From a virus, in the IMG/VR virus record IMGVR_UViG_3300031918_000019, positions 1-64,000 of that record: 64,000 bases of DNA, one strand, 5' to 3'. This document shows positions 25,086-34,576 of this stretch, piece by piece. The notes under the pieces are model-generated. The model was not told where the DNA came from and did not search any database. It saw only the letters and a program-made list of their open reading frames with translations. Made by a program: the position numbers and the translations under genes. How positions within the stretch are numbered: position 1 is the first letter of the stretch; each line of letters starts with the position of its first letter.

Positions 25086-28000
25086 ATGAATTTAGGTTTA
25101 GTAATAGCTTTAATTGAAGCATTAGGAAAACAAATATCATCAAAATATGAAAGTATTGGTATTATAGGAATAAACACTACAGATACAGGAATTAATTTTA
25201 TACTGGCTGATGGAACTAATATACCTATATCTATTTCAGGGTGGCACTCACTAACTGTAGACGAACAATATACACTTTCTCAGTTGGTGGCTTCTGCAAA
25301 CGATAAAGGAAAAACTTACATTGGTGGGGATCTCAAAAAATATCCTATAAATTTTAATGAAACAAATGATAATAAATCATATAGTTTTACTATTGCTGAT
25401 TGGACAAAAATATCAGATACAGAATATACATTGACAAAAATCCACAACTTAAATGATGATGTAATTCCATATATTAAAAATAGTGTGGGAAAAGCTGAAA
25501 CATTAGGAATTGATACGAGTGATCCAAATAAAATAGTATTGACGTCGACTAATGCTTTTGCTGGAATAATGCTTTTAAATTTTTCAAGTTCAAACGGAAA
25601 TAGAATAAATAATATTGCAACAGTAAGTAGTTCATATATATTTAAAAGTATAACTGAAAGAGACACTTATTTTAGTGCAAATATGGGTTCTTTACAAAAT
25701 GGGCTTGTGACTATAGTAAATAATGGAACTATGGCAACATTATATACTTGGGGAGGAGCAGATAGTCCACAAGGATTATATGATTCAAGTTTATGGAATG
25801 ACTCCACAGCATTAATCAAAGGTGAAAAAGGCATCAATGGAGATAAACCTAAACATAAATTTGATAATAATAAACTATATTTTGAAAATCCTGATGGAAG
25901 TTATGATGAAGGGTTAACTTTATATGGAAATATAGATAAGAGTAAATTTGTAGAATTTTTAAAGGATTTCGAGGGAAATAATTTGGACGACCTTACTTTG
26001 TACTTAGATAAACACAAAACTTTTCTTAATGGCTTGTTTATTGGTGATGAAAAAGTAGAAGGTTCTTTTAAAATAGTAACTAATAATAGTAAATTAGAAT
26101 ATCAAAGATTAGAAAATGGGGTATATAAAACTATTGGTACAATTGGATCTTATACTACAGATGTAATTAATTTAGATTCAGCTTATAGTACAGTTAATTT
26201 CAAGACTCCTACGAGAGATTTAAATCTAGCAAGAATTACAACTGATGGTAATTCAGTACAAGTAGGAGATGTACGATTAGATAGATTAATATTATCTGGA
26301 AAAGAAGTATACTCACAAAAATTAGAAGATACAAATACATCTTATAATTATATAGTTAATAATGATACTAGTATAACACAACCTATTACTGATTGGGATT
26401 TTACTATAAATATACCATCTCAAAACAATTATAGTTATTATGCACTATATGCAGTTGATACAGACAATACTACTACTGGATATTACAAGTATACAATTAC
26501 AGACGTGTTAACTGGAAATTTAGTATACTATAGTGGTTCACCTTTTGAGTTAAAACAAGGATTAACATATAAATTTATAACTACAGGATTACATACAGAA
26601 ACTCTTCCTAAACTAGTACATTTAACTTGTGGAAGACAATATAAAATAACTTTTACAGCACAAAATTCAATTGGATTTAAAGGTGGCTTAATTGGAGGAC
26701 AATTCAAGCCATATTGCGTTTTAAAATATTATTTTGCTGAAGAAGATAAATTAATATCTAAAGGTGATGTAACAGATAGTGTGAGTTCAAATAGTTCTAC
26801 GACTATAGCAAGTTCAAAAGCAGTTTATACTTTATCACAAGCTATAAATTCAATTTCAGGTGGCATGAGTCCAATTATTCCAATTTCGGTATCTGATTTT
26901 TCTGCTTTAAAAAGTGGTGTAAATGGAACTCATTACATTTTGAGTAATGACGGTGCTATTTTAGGTGAAACTGTTCATAAATACGATAACATATTTATAG
27001 TTAATACATTTGGAGATACAGTTGCAACAGAAAGACCTATTTTATCTAGTGATTATGTTTTGATTTCTGCAAATAGTAATACAAAAGGTAATATATTTAT
27101 AACCAATGTTGAACCTATTAATAGTAGTAAAAGTGTAATAAAGACAATGAATACTTATCCTGACAATGGCTCGATTTTATCTGTAGTGTCTGATGATAAC
27201 AGTTATAAAATTACAGTTGAGTGGGACAGGGGTGAGGACTATGTAGGGTTGGTAAGCGTGAATGGAAAAGATGTGAAAGGAATAACCAATATAGGTGGAG
27301 GGTCATATACGGGTTATGTTGTTCTGAATTCTACAGATATAAATTCTAATAAAATAACAGCAACCTTAAATTTAAATACTTATACTATAGCTTTTTCTGT
27401 AGTTTCGCCACCTTCAATATCGTCAATTACTTTTGGCAGTCTACCTAATAGCCAAACAGAATTAAAAAAAGGAGATTTTATAAATGTAACAATTGTTACA
27501 GATAAACCAATAGATACTGTAGAATTTCAAGATATAGGTGCATTTCAACACCAAACAATATCTGCAACAAATAACACCACAGTAACAGTTTCAGGAACTA
27601 TAGCAAATCGTGGTATTACTCTACAAAATTTAAAAGCGTCAATAAGAGTTAAAAGCACAGAAGGTTCTTGGAGTGATATAACTGAAAGTACAGATACCTT
27701 ACCTTTAAATAATATAAAACCTAGTATCACATTAATAAGTAAAACATTCTCTAATGGATTTAGTGCATTGAAAAATTCAGAAACATGTATAGTGCAAGTA
27801 TCTTCAACAGATTGTGATACTTTGATTTCAAGTGCAATAGGAACAGAATTAAATGTTGATGCAATGGTCGGAAATGATTGCACAGTAACTAGATTAAATG
27901 GAGATTATAATGATTTAATTGCAAATTTAAAAATAGAAGGAACTAGAGCAAATAATGGGGCTACTAATTATTTAGATATTTGTGTTGAAATTGCCAATGT

Positions 28001-28565
28001 ACCACCTACAGTAACTAATACGTCTTCAGTTCCTAAAATTAGAACAGGTGAAAATAAGCCAGTATTATGTTCTTTTGACCAAAAAGTTAAAATAACGAAT
28101 TGTGCAATAGCCTCACCAAATAAAGGTGCATTAGTTACTGGAACATTGCCTACATCTTCATATGATACAAGTTATTCACCTAATATTAGTGTGTTAGATG
28201 CTGATAATCATAGTAATAATAATTTAACTATGACTTTAACAATTACAAATATGAGTGGATTATCTGCTGTAGTTGAAAAATATTATGTAATTTGTGGATT
28301 TATACAAAAACAAATAACAGTAAATTATCCAGCCACAGCAACAACTATTCCAACAATTATAAATTCAAATAGTTTAATTATATCAGGTGTTATTAATAGT
28401 AGTCAGCCTTATAATATTGTAACAAATTATATTAATCCACCAATTTCAATAAGTGATTATTTTATAAATGGTAATATTTTAAATTTACCACCATTGGGAG
28501 TATTAGGTAGTTTTTACTATAGTGTATCTAATCCAATAATTATAACAATTGAAGAAACAGTTTAG
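25086..28565 (+). CDS. Giant fibre/baseplate-like protein
   Basis: 1159 residues, SD AAAGGAGG. N-terminal MNLGLVIALIEALGKQISSK is amphipathic and may anchor to the baseplate. GWHSLTVDEQYTLSQLVASA and a collagen-like GEKGINGDKP follow. Residues about 340-590 form a beta-rich domain, and the C-terminal 500 residues are Ig-like repeats rich in Thr/Ser/Asn. No enzyme motif seen. By size and place it may be the central fibre of the second receptor-binding block. Confidence 0.6.
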   Translation: MNLGLVIALIEALGKQISSKYESIGIIGINTTDTGINFILADGTNIPISISGWHSLTVDEQYTLSQLVASANDKGKTYIGGDLKKYPINFNETNDNKSYSFTIADWTKISDTEYTLTKIHNLNDDVIPYIKNSVGKAETLGIDTSDPNKIVLTSTNAFAGIMLLNFSSSNGNRINNIATVSSSYIFKSITERDTYFSANMGSLQNGLVTIVNNGTMATLYTWGGADSPQGLYDSSLWNDSTALIKGEKGINGDKPKHKFDNNKLYFENPDGSYDEGLTLYGNIDKSKFVEFLKDFEGNNLDDLTLYLDKHKTFLNGLFIGDEKVEGSFKIVTNNSKLEYQRLENGVYKTIGTIGSYTTDVINLDSAYSTVNFKTPTRDLNLARITTDGNSVQVGDVRLDRLILSGKEVYSQKLEDTNTSYNYIVNNDTSITQPITDWDFTINIPSQNNYSYYALYAVDTDNTTTGYYKYTITDVLTGNLVYYSGSPFELKQGLTYKFITTGLHTETLPKLVHLTCGRQYKITFTAQNSIGFKGGLIGGQFKPYCVLKYYFAEEDKLISKGDVTDSVSSNSSTTIASSKAVYTLSQAINSISGGMSPIIPISVSDFSALKSGVNGTHYILSNDGAILGETVHKYDNIFIVNTFGDTVATERPILSSDYVLISANSNTKGNIFITNVEPINSSKSVIKTMNTYPDNGSILSVVSDDNSYKITVEWDRGEDYVGLVSVNGKDVKGITNIGGGSYTGYVVLNSTDINSNKITATLNLNTYTIAFSVVSPPSISSITFGSLPNSQTELKKGDFINVTIVTDKPIDTVEFQDIGAFQHQTISATNNTTVTVSGTIANRGITLQNLKASIRVKSTEGSWSDITESTDTLPLNNIKPSITLISKTFSNGFSALKNSETCIVQVSSTDCDTLISSAIGTELNVDAMVGNDCTVTRLNGDYNDLIANLKIEGTRANNGATNYLDICVEIANVPPTVTNTSSVPKIRTGENKPVLCSFDQKVKITNCAIASPNKGALVTGTLPTSSYDTSYSPNISVLDADNHSNNNLTMTLTITNMSGLSAVVEKYYVICGFIQKQITVNYPATATTIPTIINSNSLIISGVINSSQPYNIVTNYINPPISISDYFINGNILNLPPLGVLGSFYYSVSNPIIITIEETV

Positions 28566-28588
28566 GGACTATGAAAATAGTCCTTTTT
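28564..28588 (+). terminator. Intrinsic terminator
   Basis: AGGGACTA and TAGTCCTT form the stem around TGAAAA, followed by TTT. It overlaps the 25086 stop codon. Confidence 0.8.
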
Positions 28589-28623
28589 ATATTTAAAAAA
28601 TTTAGAAAGGACGTGATATATAG

Positions 28624-29856
28624 ATGTCATATTTAGAAAAAGCATGGATAGATGAAAATTGGATGTCAAAAAGTAATTATGAAGAAGTTGTAACTGCTGG
28701 ATTACCAAATGATAAACCAGCAGTTAATTTTTTAGTTAGATTTAGTTCTACTGATAAATGTGTTTATGTATTCCAAGGGGATGGAACGGGATTAAATGGT
28801 GTATGGTCGAAGGGTCTTGGGGGAAGTGGAAGTGGACTTACTCCTTTTTTTAAAAATAATTCGTTTTCAGCTAAGATAGGAGAACTTTATTTAACCGATG
28901 TGTCTACTCAATCTATTGCAGTGGATATGTCTAATACGTTAAAAAAAGATGATACTACGGGATTATATAGTATTAATTTAAAATCTGGAGATTATTTTGA
29001 AATATTTATAGTGAATGGAGATACTTCAAAAAATACAGTAACCGTATCTTTGTCAACACTTCAAAATACACCATATAATATTACAGAAAAACTAGAAGGT
29101 CAAAGTGGTTCGGATTTTATATTTAATTCAAATAGCTACTTTAGATTTACATATGTTAATGATTCTATAGGGTGGAAAGTAAGTTCAATGTCTGGGGCAA
29201 CTCCCAATGAAGGAATAACGGGCAGTGTCATTCAATTTTCAGGGTTTGTTTCGCCAAGTGGATATTTCTTTGCGAATGGTGCAAGTACATCAAGAACGGA
29301 TTATGCAAACTTATTTAATGTGTTAACTTTTAGAACAAATGGTGCTTTATCAAATGGAACTAAAAATGTTACAGTTGCAAGTACAAGTAATTTATATCTA
29401 AATGAAAGAATAGAGGGTACTGGAATACCAGATGGAACAACTATTACAAGTATTACTGATGCCACTCATTTTGTAATAAGTAATAATGCAACAATAACAG
29501 GAACGACTAGTATATTAGTATTACCATATGGGTCAGTTTCTAATACTACTTTTAATTTGCCAAATTTTTGTGGAAGAGTGCCAGTTATGCCAGATGGAAC
29601 AACTGAATTTAAAGCGTTGGGTATAACTGGAGGAGAAAAATCGCATCAATTAACACAAGCTGAAATGCCCTCACATCAACATTATATTTATGGATCTAAA
29701 GGCGTAGATGATAAAAACTTTGATGGAACTGGTGGAAGGGTTTCCGCTAGTGATACTCAAAATTCATGGAATCCAGTGACAGGTAGTGCAGGAAATGATT
29801 ATGCACATAATAATATACAACCTTATATTGGTATAAATATGATTATTAAGTATTAA
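28624..29856 (+). CDS. Tail-collar-domain fibre protein
   Basis: 410 residues, SD AAAGGACG. N-terminal half resembles other fibre N-termini in this window. The C-terminal half is a phage tail-collar domain: GSVIQFSGFVSPSGYFFANG, then NLPNFCGRVPVMPDG and EKSHQLTQAEMPSHQHYIYG, ending NNIQPYIGINMIIKY. The paired His (HQH) is the usual metal-binding site of trimeric collar fibres. It likely binds the host surface. Confidence 0.8.
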   Translation: MSYLEKAWIDENWMSKSNYEEVVTAGLPNDKPAVNFLVRFSSTDKCVYVFQGDGTGLNGVWSKGLGGSGSGLTPFFKNNSFSAKIGELYLTDVSTQSIAVDMSNTLKKDDTTGLYSINLKSGDYFEIFIVNGDTSKNTVTVSLSTLQNTPYNITEKLEGQSGSDFIFNSNSYFRFTYVNDSIGWKVSSMSGATPNEGITGSVIQFSGFVSPSGYFFANGASTSRTDYANLFNVLTFRTNGALSNGTKNVTVASTSNLYLNERIEGTGIPDGTTITSITDATHFVISNNATITGTTSILVLPYGSVSNTTFNLPNFCGRVPVMPDGTTEFKALGITGGEKSHQLTQAEMPSHQHYIYGSKGVDDKNFDGTGGRVSASDTQNSWNPVTGSAGNDYAHNNIQPYIGINMIIKY

Positions 29857-29888
29857 AAAATAAATTAAAATAAGAAAGGAGATAAAAG

Positions 29889-31421
29889 ATGAATATTTAT
29901 TCTAAAGATTATTCTTTAAATTCAGATACAAAAATGGCAAAACTTCTAAATTCAACAGATAATGATATAGCTATTATTTCAAATAACTCAGTTGCAGATA
30001 GTGGAATCCAATACACGAATTTAGCAACTCTTACTGGAACACAAATATTATCTAACAAATCATTATCTGATTCTACAACTTATATCGTAGACGATACTGA
30101 TATAACAAAGAAAGCACAATTTGAAGCAAGTGGAATAACTACAGGTACAACTAAAACTTTAACGATTCCTAATAAATCTGGAACTTTAGCTTTATTAGAT
30201 GATGCTAGAATGACAGATTGGGTATTGACAAATAGTTATAAACAAAATGATAGATGTTATTGGAAGGGTATTCTTTGTCAAGCAAATAGTGATATTCTTG
30301 CTAATATTGCTTTCGCATGGGGAATAAATGGAGCAACATGGAGTCCAGTGATAGGATATGGATACACATGGAAAGGTATATTTTCTAACACTTCTACATA
30401 TGCAGTAAATGATATTATTGTATCATCTACAACTGGCACTATAATATATAGATGTGGAATTGCAATAATTGTAGCAAGTATAAATTATGAACCAGTGTCA
30501 GGAATTAATAGAAACTTTTTTATTCCAACATCATTGGGAAGTATACAAGAATTCGTGGGGGCAACAAGTACCTCAAATGGACAAGCTGGGTTAATACCAG
30601 CTACAACTATTTCACAAGGATTAAATATTGTTACTGGACAAGGGTTTAAGTCACAAAAAGACATAGTACCGACTTTTGCATCAGTTAATACTCCAGTAGA
30701 TTTTTATATAGGTGATAGAGCTTTCTACTATGGAGTTCTAGTTGAAGCAACTGCAAATGTGATGAGTGGAACAGCATTGAATTGGAATTCATGGAAACCT
30801 GCTATATGCTCGGATGGGACGTTTAAATGGAGGGGAACATTTTTAGCAACATCAACTTATAACGTAAATGATATTGTCACTAAGAATGCAGTAGATACAA
30901 CTTTTTATAGATGTATGACGGCAATAACCACTGCAAGTACTAATTTTGACCCTTCTACTGGTTTAAATAGACATTATTGGCAACCGATGACACAAGCAAA
31001 TACAAATGTATTTTCTCCAGCAACAGCATCTTTAAATGGTCAATCAGGATTAGTTCCAGCACCATTAGTTGGTCAACAAAACGCTATTTTAAAAGGAAAT
31101 GGATGGGGAATGTCTATATATAAAGGAACTGTAACTATTGGTGATGTAGGTGGGACAAGTGGTGTGTTACCTACATCTGGTGATATAACATCTGCGTCTG
31201 CAACTGCATCACCTACAATAGATATAACTATAAATCATCCTTCTGTATCTGCTAATGCGATATATAATATTACAATTGAAAATATGGGGAATGAATTATA
31301 TGCTAATGATATAACCCAAGTAGAGTTTACAAGAATATCTACTAGTCAAATAAGAGTATATTTTGAAGAGACATCTTCATCGGTACAAAACATAAAATTA
31401 AATATTATGATATTCGATTAA
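29889..31421 (+). CDS. Fibre protein with duplicated carbohydrate-binding-like unit
   Basis: 510 residues, SD AGAAAGGAG. An internal duplication of about 150 residues is visible: YTWKGIFSNTSTYAVNDII...NGQAGLIPATTISQG and FKWRGTFLATSTYNVNDIV...NGQSGLVPAPLVGQQ. Each carries the YxVND CBM5/12-like core. The C-terminal domain is beta-rich. A fibre or tail-tip adhesin is likely. The gene has its own terminator. Confidence 0.6.
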   Translation: MNIYSKDYSLNSDTKMAKLLNSTDNDIAIISNNSVADSGIQYTNLATLTGTQILSNKSLSDSTTYIVDDTDITKKAQFEASGITTGTTKTLTIPNKSGTLALLDDARMTDWVLTNSYKQNDRCYWKGILCQANSDILANIAFAWGINGATWSPVIGYGYTWKGIFSNTSTYAVNDIIVSSTTGTIIYRCGIAIIVASINYEPVSGINRNFFIPTSLGSIQEFVGATSTSNGQAGLIPATTISQGLNIVTGQGFKSQKDIVPTFASVNTPVDFYIGDRAFYYGVLVEATANVMSGTALNWNSWKPAICSDGTFKWRGTFLATSTYNVNDIVTKNAVDTTFYRCMTAITTASTNFDPSTGLNRHYWQPMTQANTNVFSPATASLNGQSGLVPAPLVGQQNAILKGNGWGMSIYKGTVTIGDVGGTSGVLPTSGDITSASATASPTIDITINHPSVSANAIYNITIENMGNELYANDITQVEFTRISTSQIRVYFEETSSSVQNIKLNIMIFD

Positions 31422-31458
31422 CAGAATAAAACACGTTAAAATAGCAAGTTTAATTTTG

Positions 31459-31490
31459 AAGACCTAGATAAAACAATTCTAGGTCTCTTT
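31459..31490 (+). terminator. Intrinsic terminator
   Basis: GACCTAGA (31461-31468) pairs perfectly with TCTAGGTC (31478-31485), followed by TCTTTCTCATG. Member of the repeated terminator family. Confidence 0.8.
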
Positions 31491-31537
31491 CTCATGTAAC
31501 AAAAGATAAATATATAAAAAATGAAAGGAGTGGTCTT

Positions 31538-33544
31538 ATGGAAACAGGACAAGTTCTTACCACACTAGCTGAACTAGTTACCTCTAATACTACTATAGCT
31601 AATAAGCAAGATAAAACAGATAATACTTTGAATACCACCGACAAAACTATTGTGGGTTCGATTAATGAAATAAATAATAAAGAATTATCAAATGAAACAA
31701 GTATTAATTCTCATGTGTCAGATATAACTAATCCTCATAATACAAATTTATCTCAATTAAAGGATATTATAATTGCTAATCCTACAGATAAACAGGTGTT
31801 GGGTTATAATTTAGCTAGTTCAAAATTTATTAATCAAGATAATGTTGATGAAAAAGTAAAAATAACTTCTACAAGTTCAAGTAAATATCTAGGTGAATGG
31901 TTAGATGGAGTTAGTATACAAAATATAGGTAGTAAATTAGTTTGTAAATCTTTAGATGGAATGGATATAACTCTTGTAGAATTGAACAGACTATCAGGAA
32001 TTGACAAAAATATAATGGATTACTTGAATGCAATTTCAAATCCTATGACCGTAAAAGCAGTAGTAAATACTTATACTGATTTAGCGTCTATTACATCTCT
32101 ATCTAATGGAAATGTTGCAATAGTAAAATCGGATGGAACTCATGACAATAAGCAGTGGACGTATATTTATATAAATAGTGCATGGAATTCAATTGCAGAA
32201 AATACTGTGAATGTTCGTGATTTTTCAGTAGATAAGTTAGATTTAATATCTGAAGTGAAAAATAAATTGCCACAAGTAAATATTGATATGACTGACATTA
32301 TTAAAACAACAGATTTGGCTAATTATTTAAAAGTAAATGACGCTTCGTCTACTTATGCAACTATAACACAAGTTGGATTAAAAGCAAATAACTCAGATAT
32401 TTATACTCAAACACAAACAGATAATTTATTAAATAATAAAGCTAACTCAACTCATACTCATGTAATCAGTGATGTTACTAATTTACAATCTACCTTAGAT
32501 AACAAATTAAATGTAAGCAATATAAAATCTGGAACAAATGTTACTGTTGAAACAGACTCAAATAATAATATTACAATAAATTCTACTGCTACAGGTGGAA
32601 GCGGAACGTCAATTGATGATTCAAACATATCTACATCAACTACATATTCATCTGATAAAATAAATTATAATTATGTTTCTAAGGTTATTGGAAAACAACT
32701 TAGTACAGAAGATTATACAACAGTAGAAAAAACTAAATTAGCTAATATTACTGGAACTAACACAGGAGACGAAACTCAAACAACTATAAAAACAAAAATA
32801 GGAAGTGCATCAACTACTCAAGATGGTTGTTTGACAAGTATAGATTGGAATACTTTTAATAATAAACAAAATAAGATATTTATTCAATCTACACAACCAA
32901 CAATTGCAACAGATAATATATGGATAGATAATACTAATCCTATAAGTTATGCTTTGAAAGTATGCAATAGTACAAGCTATATCCAAGTAGGTAATAGTTC
33001 TAGTGGTTCAGTTCAAGAAATAGTAATTCAAAATACTCAACCTAGTGATACAACCATAAAATTATGGCTAGATACTTCATCAAATCCAGTATTAAAATGG
33101 TATAACGGTACTTCATGGATTAGTATTGGTTCAAGTTCTGGGCATGTAATTAAAGATAGTACGACGACTACTTTTACACAAAGAAAAAATTTAAAGTTTA
33201 CAGGCTCGGTTACTATAACAGATAATCCAACAGATGATGCAACAATTATTGATGTAAATAATAATTTTAGTACACCAGTTGAACCAAAAGAATCAATAGC
33301 ATTAGTAGATGGACAAGATACTTATGAAGTAATAAGTCATACAGTGGGTAGTAAATATATGTTTATTCTTGTTGATGGAGTTAGGATACCTTATTCAGAT
33401 TATACTGATGTAGATTCAACGCATATTCAATTAAAAACTAATATCACAACTGATATTAAAAAAGATATGGTCATAACTTCTTTTTCTATAATAATAGAAA
33501 CGGTATTAAATAATTCATCTATTTTAAATGGTGGTGAATTTTAA
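31538..33544 (+). CDS. Tail-fibre protein
   Basis: 668 residues, SD AAAGGAGTGG. N-terminus carries a helix then HVSDITNPHNTNLSQLKD, a tail-fibre repeat. Middle segments repeat a short beta unit (NTQPSDTTIKLWLDTSSNP, STQPTIATDNIWIDNTNP). The C-terminal 80 residues (VDGQDTYEVISHTVGSKYMF, then VDGVRIPYSDY) form a phage-type beta domain. Part of the second fibre cluster; receptor specificity cannot be read. Confidence 0.6.
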   Translation: METGQVLTTLAELVTSNTTIANKQDKTDNTLNTTDKTIVGSINEINNKELSNETSINSHVSDITNPHNTNLSQLKDIIIANPTDKQVLGYNLASSKFINQDNVDEKVKITSTSSSKYLGEWLDGVSIQNIGSKLVCKSLDGMDITLVELNRLSGIDKNIMDYLNAISNPMTVKAVVNTYTDLASITSLSNGNVAIVKSDGTHDNKQWTYIYINSAWNSIAENTVNVRDFSVDKLDLISEVKNKLPQVNIDMTDIIKTTDLANYLKVNDASSTYATITQVGLKANNSDIYTQTQTDNLLNNKANSTHTHVISDVTNLQSTLDNKLNVSNIKSGTNVTVETDSNNNITINSTATGGSGTSIDDSNISTSTTYSSDKINYNYVSKVIGKQLSTEDYTTVEKTKLANITGTNTGDETQTTIKTKIGSASTTQDGCLTSIDWNTFNNKQNKIFIQSTQPTIATDNIWIDNTNPISYALKVCNSTSYIQVGNSSSGSVQEIVIQNTQPSDTTIKLWLDTSSNPVLKWYNGTSWISIGSSSGHVIKDSTTTTFTQRKNLKFTGSVTITDNPTDDATIIDVNNNFSTPVEPKESIALVDGQDTYEVISHTVGSKYMFILVDGVRIPYSDYTDVDSTHIQLKTNITTDIKKDMVITSFSIIIETVLNNSSILNGGEF

Positions 33545-33594
33545 TAAAACATATTGATAAAATATAAATTAACAAAAGAAAGGTGGAATTTTAA

Positions 33595-34536
33595 ATGGCA
33601 CAAACTATACAACTAAAAAGAGGATTAAATGCAAATTTATCAAGCTTAACATTGCAAGCTGGAGAACCAGCCTTTACTACGGATACAGGAAAATTATATA
33701 TAGGTGATGGAACAAATAATATATTGATTAATTCTGATATTGCAAATGTAGCAACAGCAGACAAATTAACAAATGCTAGAACCATTTCATCATCTGGTGA
33801 TGCAACAGGGTCAACGACTTTTGATGGTTCTTCTAATGTATCTATGGCTTTAACATTAGCTAATACTGGAGTAACTACAGGAACTTATACGAAATTTACA
33901 GTTGATGCGAAAGGTAGAATAACTAATGGAACTACATTATTAGCAACCGATATTCCAATATTAACATTATCTAAAATAAGTGATGTTGGAACAGTAGCTT
34001 CAAAAAATACAGGAACAGCAAGTGGAAATATTCCTGTATTGGATTCAAATGGGAAATTAGATACAAATGTATTACCATCATTAACTATAAATAACACTTA
34101 CGTAGTATCTACACAAATTGCAATGTTAGCATTATCTGCAAACGTAGGTGACGTTGCAGTAAGAACAGATTTAAGTAAGTCATTTATATTAAAAATATCT
34201 GGTGCTAGCACATTAGCAAATTGGCAAGAATTATTAACTCCTACAGATGTTGTTCAGAGTGTAGCAGGCAAAACAGGATCAGTTACACTTACTTCTAGTG
34301 ATGTAGGATTAGGAAATGTAACAAATGAAAGTAAAGCCACTATGTTTACTAATCCTACTTTTACGGGTACAGCAACAGCTTCAATAAGCGGTAATGCTGG
34401 AACATCAACTAAACTTGCTACAGCAAGAACAATAGCTATAAGTGGAGATGTAAATGGTTCAGCTACAAGTTTTGATGGTTCAGCCAATATAATAATCTCT
34501 GCAACTATATCTACAATAGACGGTGGAGTTTTTTAA
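33595..34536 (+). CDS. Fibre protein with tropism-determinant-like N-terminus
   Basis: 313 residues, SD AAAGGTGG. Opens with IQLKRGLNANLSSL..GEPAFTTDTGKLYIGDG, the Mtd-like N-terminal domain that attaches phage receptor-binding proteins. Followed by Ala/Thr/Ser-rich fibre repeats including TSSDVGLGNVTNESKATMF and TFDGSSNV/SFDGSANI. The next gene opens with the same domain, pointing to a tandem duplication with exchange of the distal part. Confidence 0.7.
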   Translation: MAQTIQLKRGLNANLSSLTLQAGEPAFTTDTGKLYIGDGTNNILINSDIANVATADKLTNARTISSSGDATGSTTFDGSSNVSMALTLANTGVTTGTYTKFTVDAKGRITNGTTLLATDIPILTLSKISDVGTVASKNTGTASGNIPVLDSNGKLDTNVLPSLTINNTYVVSTQIAMLALSANVGDVAVRTDLSKSFILKISGASTLANWQELLTPTDVVQSVAGKTGSVTLTSSDVGLGNVTNESKATMFTNPTFTGTATASISGNAGTSTKLATARTIAISGDVNGSATSFDGSANIIISATISTIDGGVF

Positions 34537-34576
34537 TCAAATAATAAATTAATATAGCAAAAAGGAGAGTGAAAAA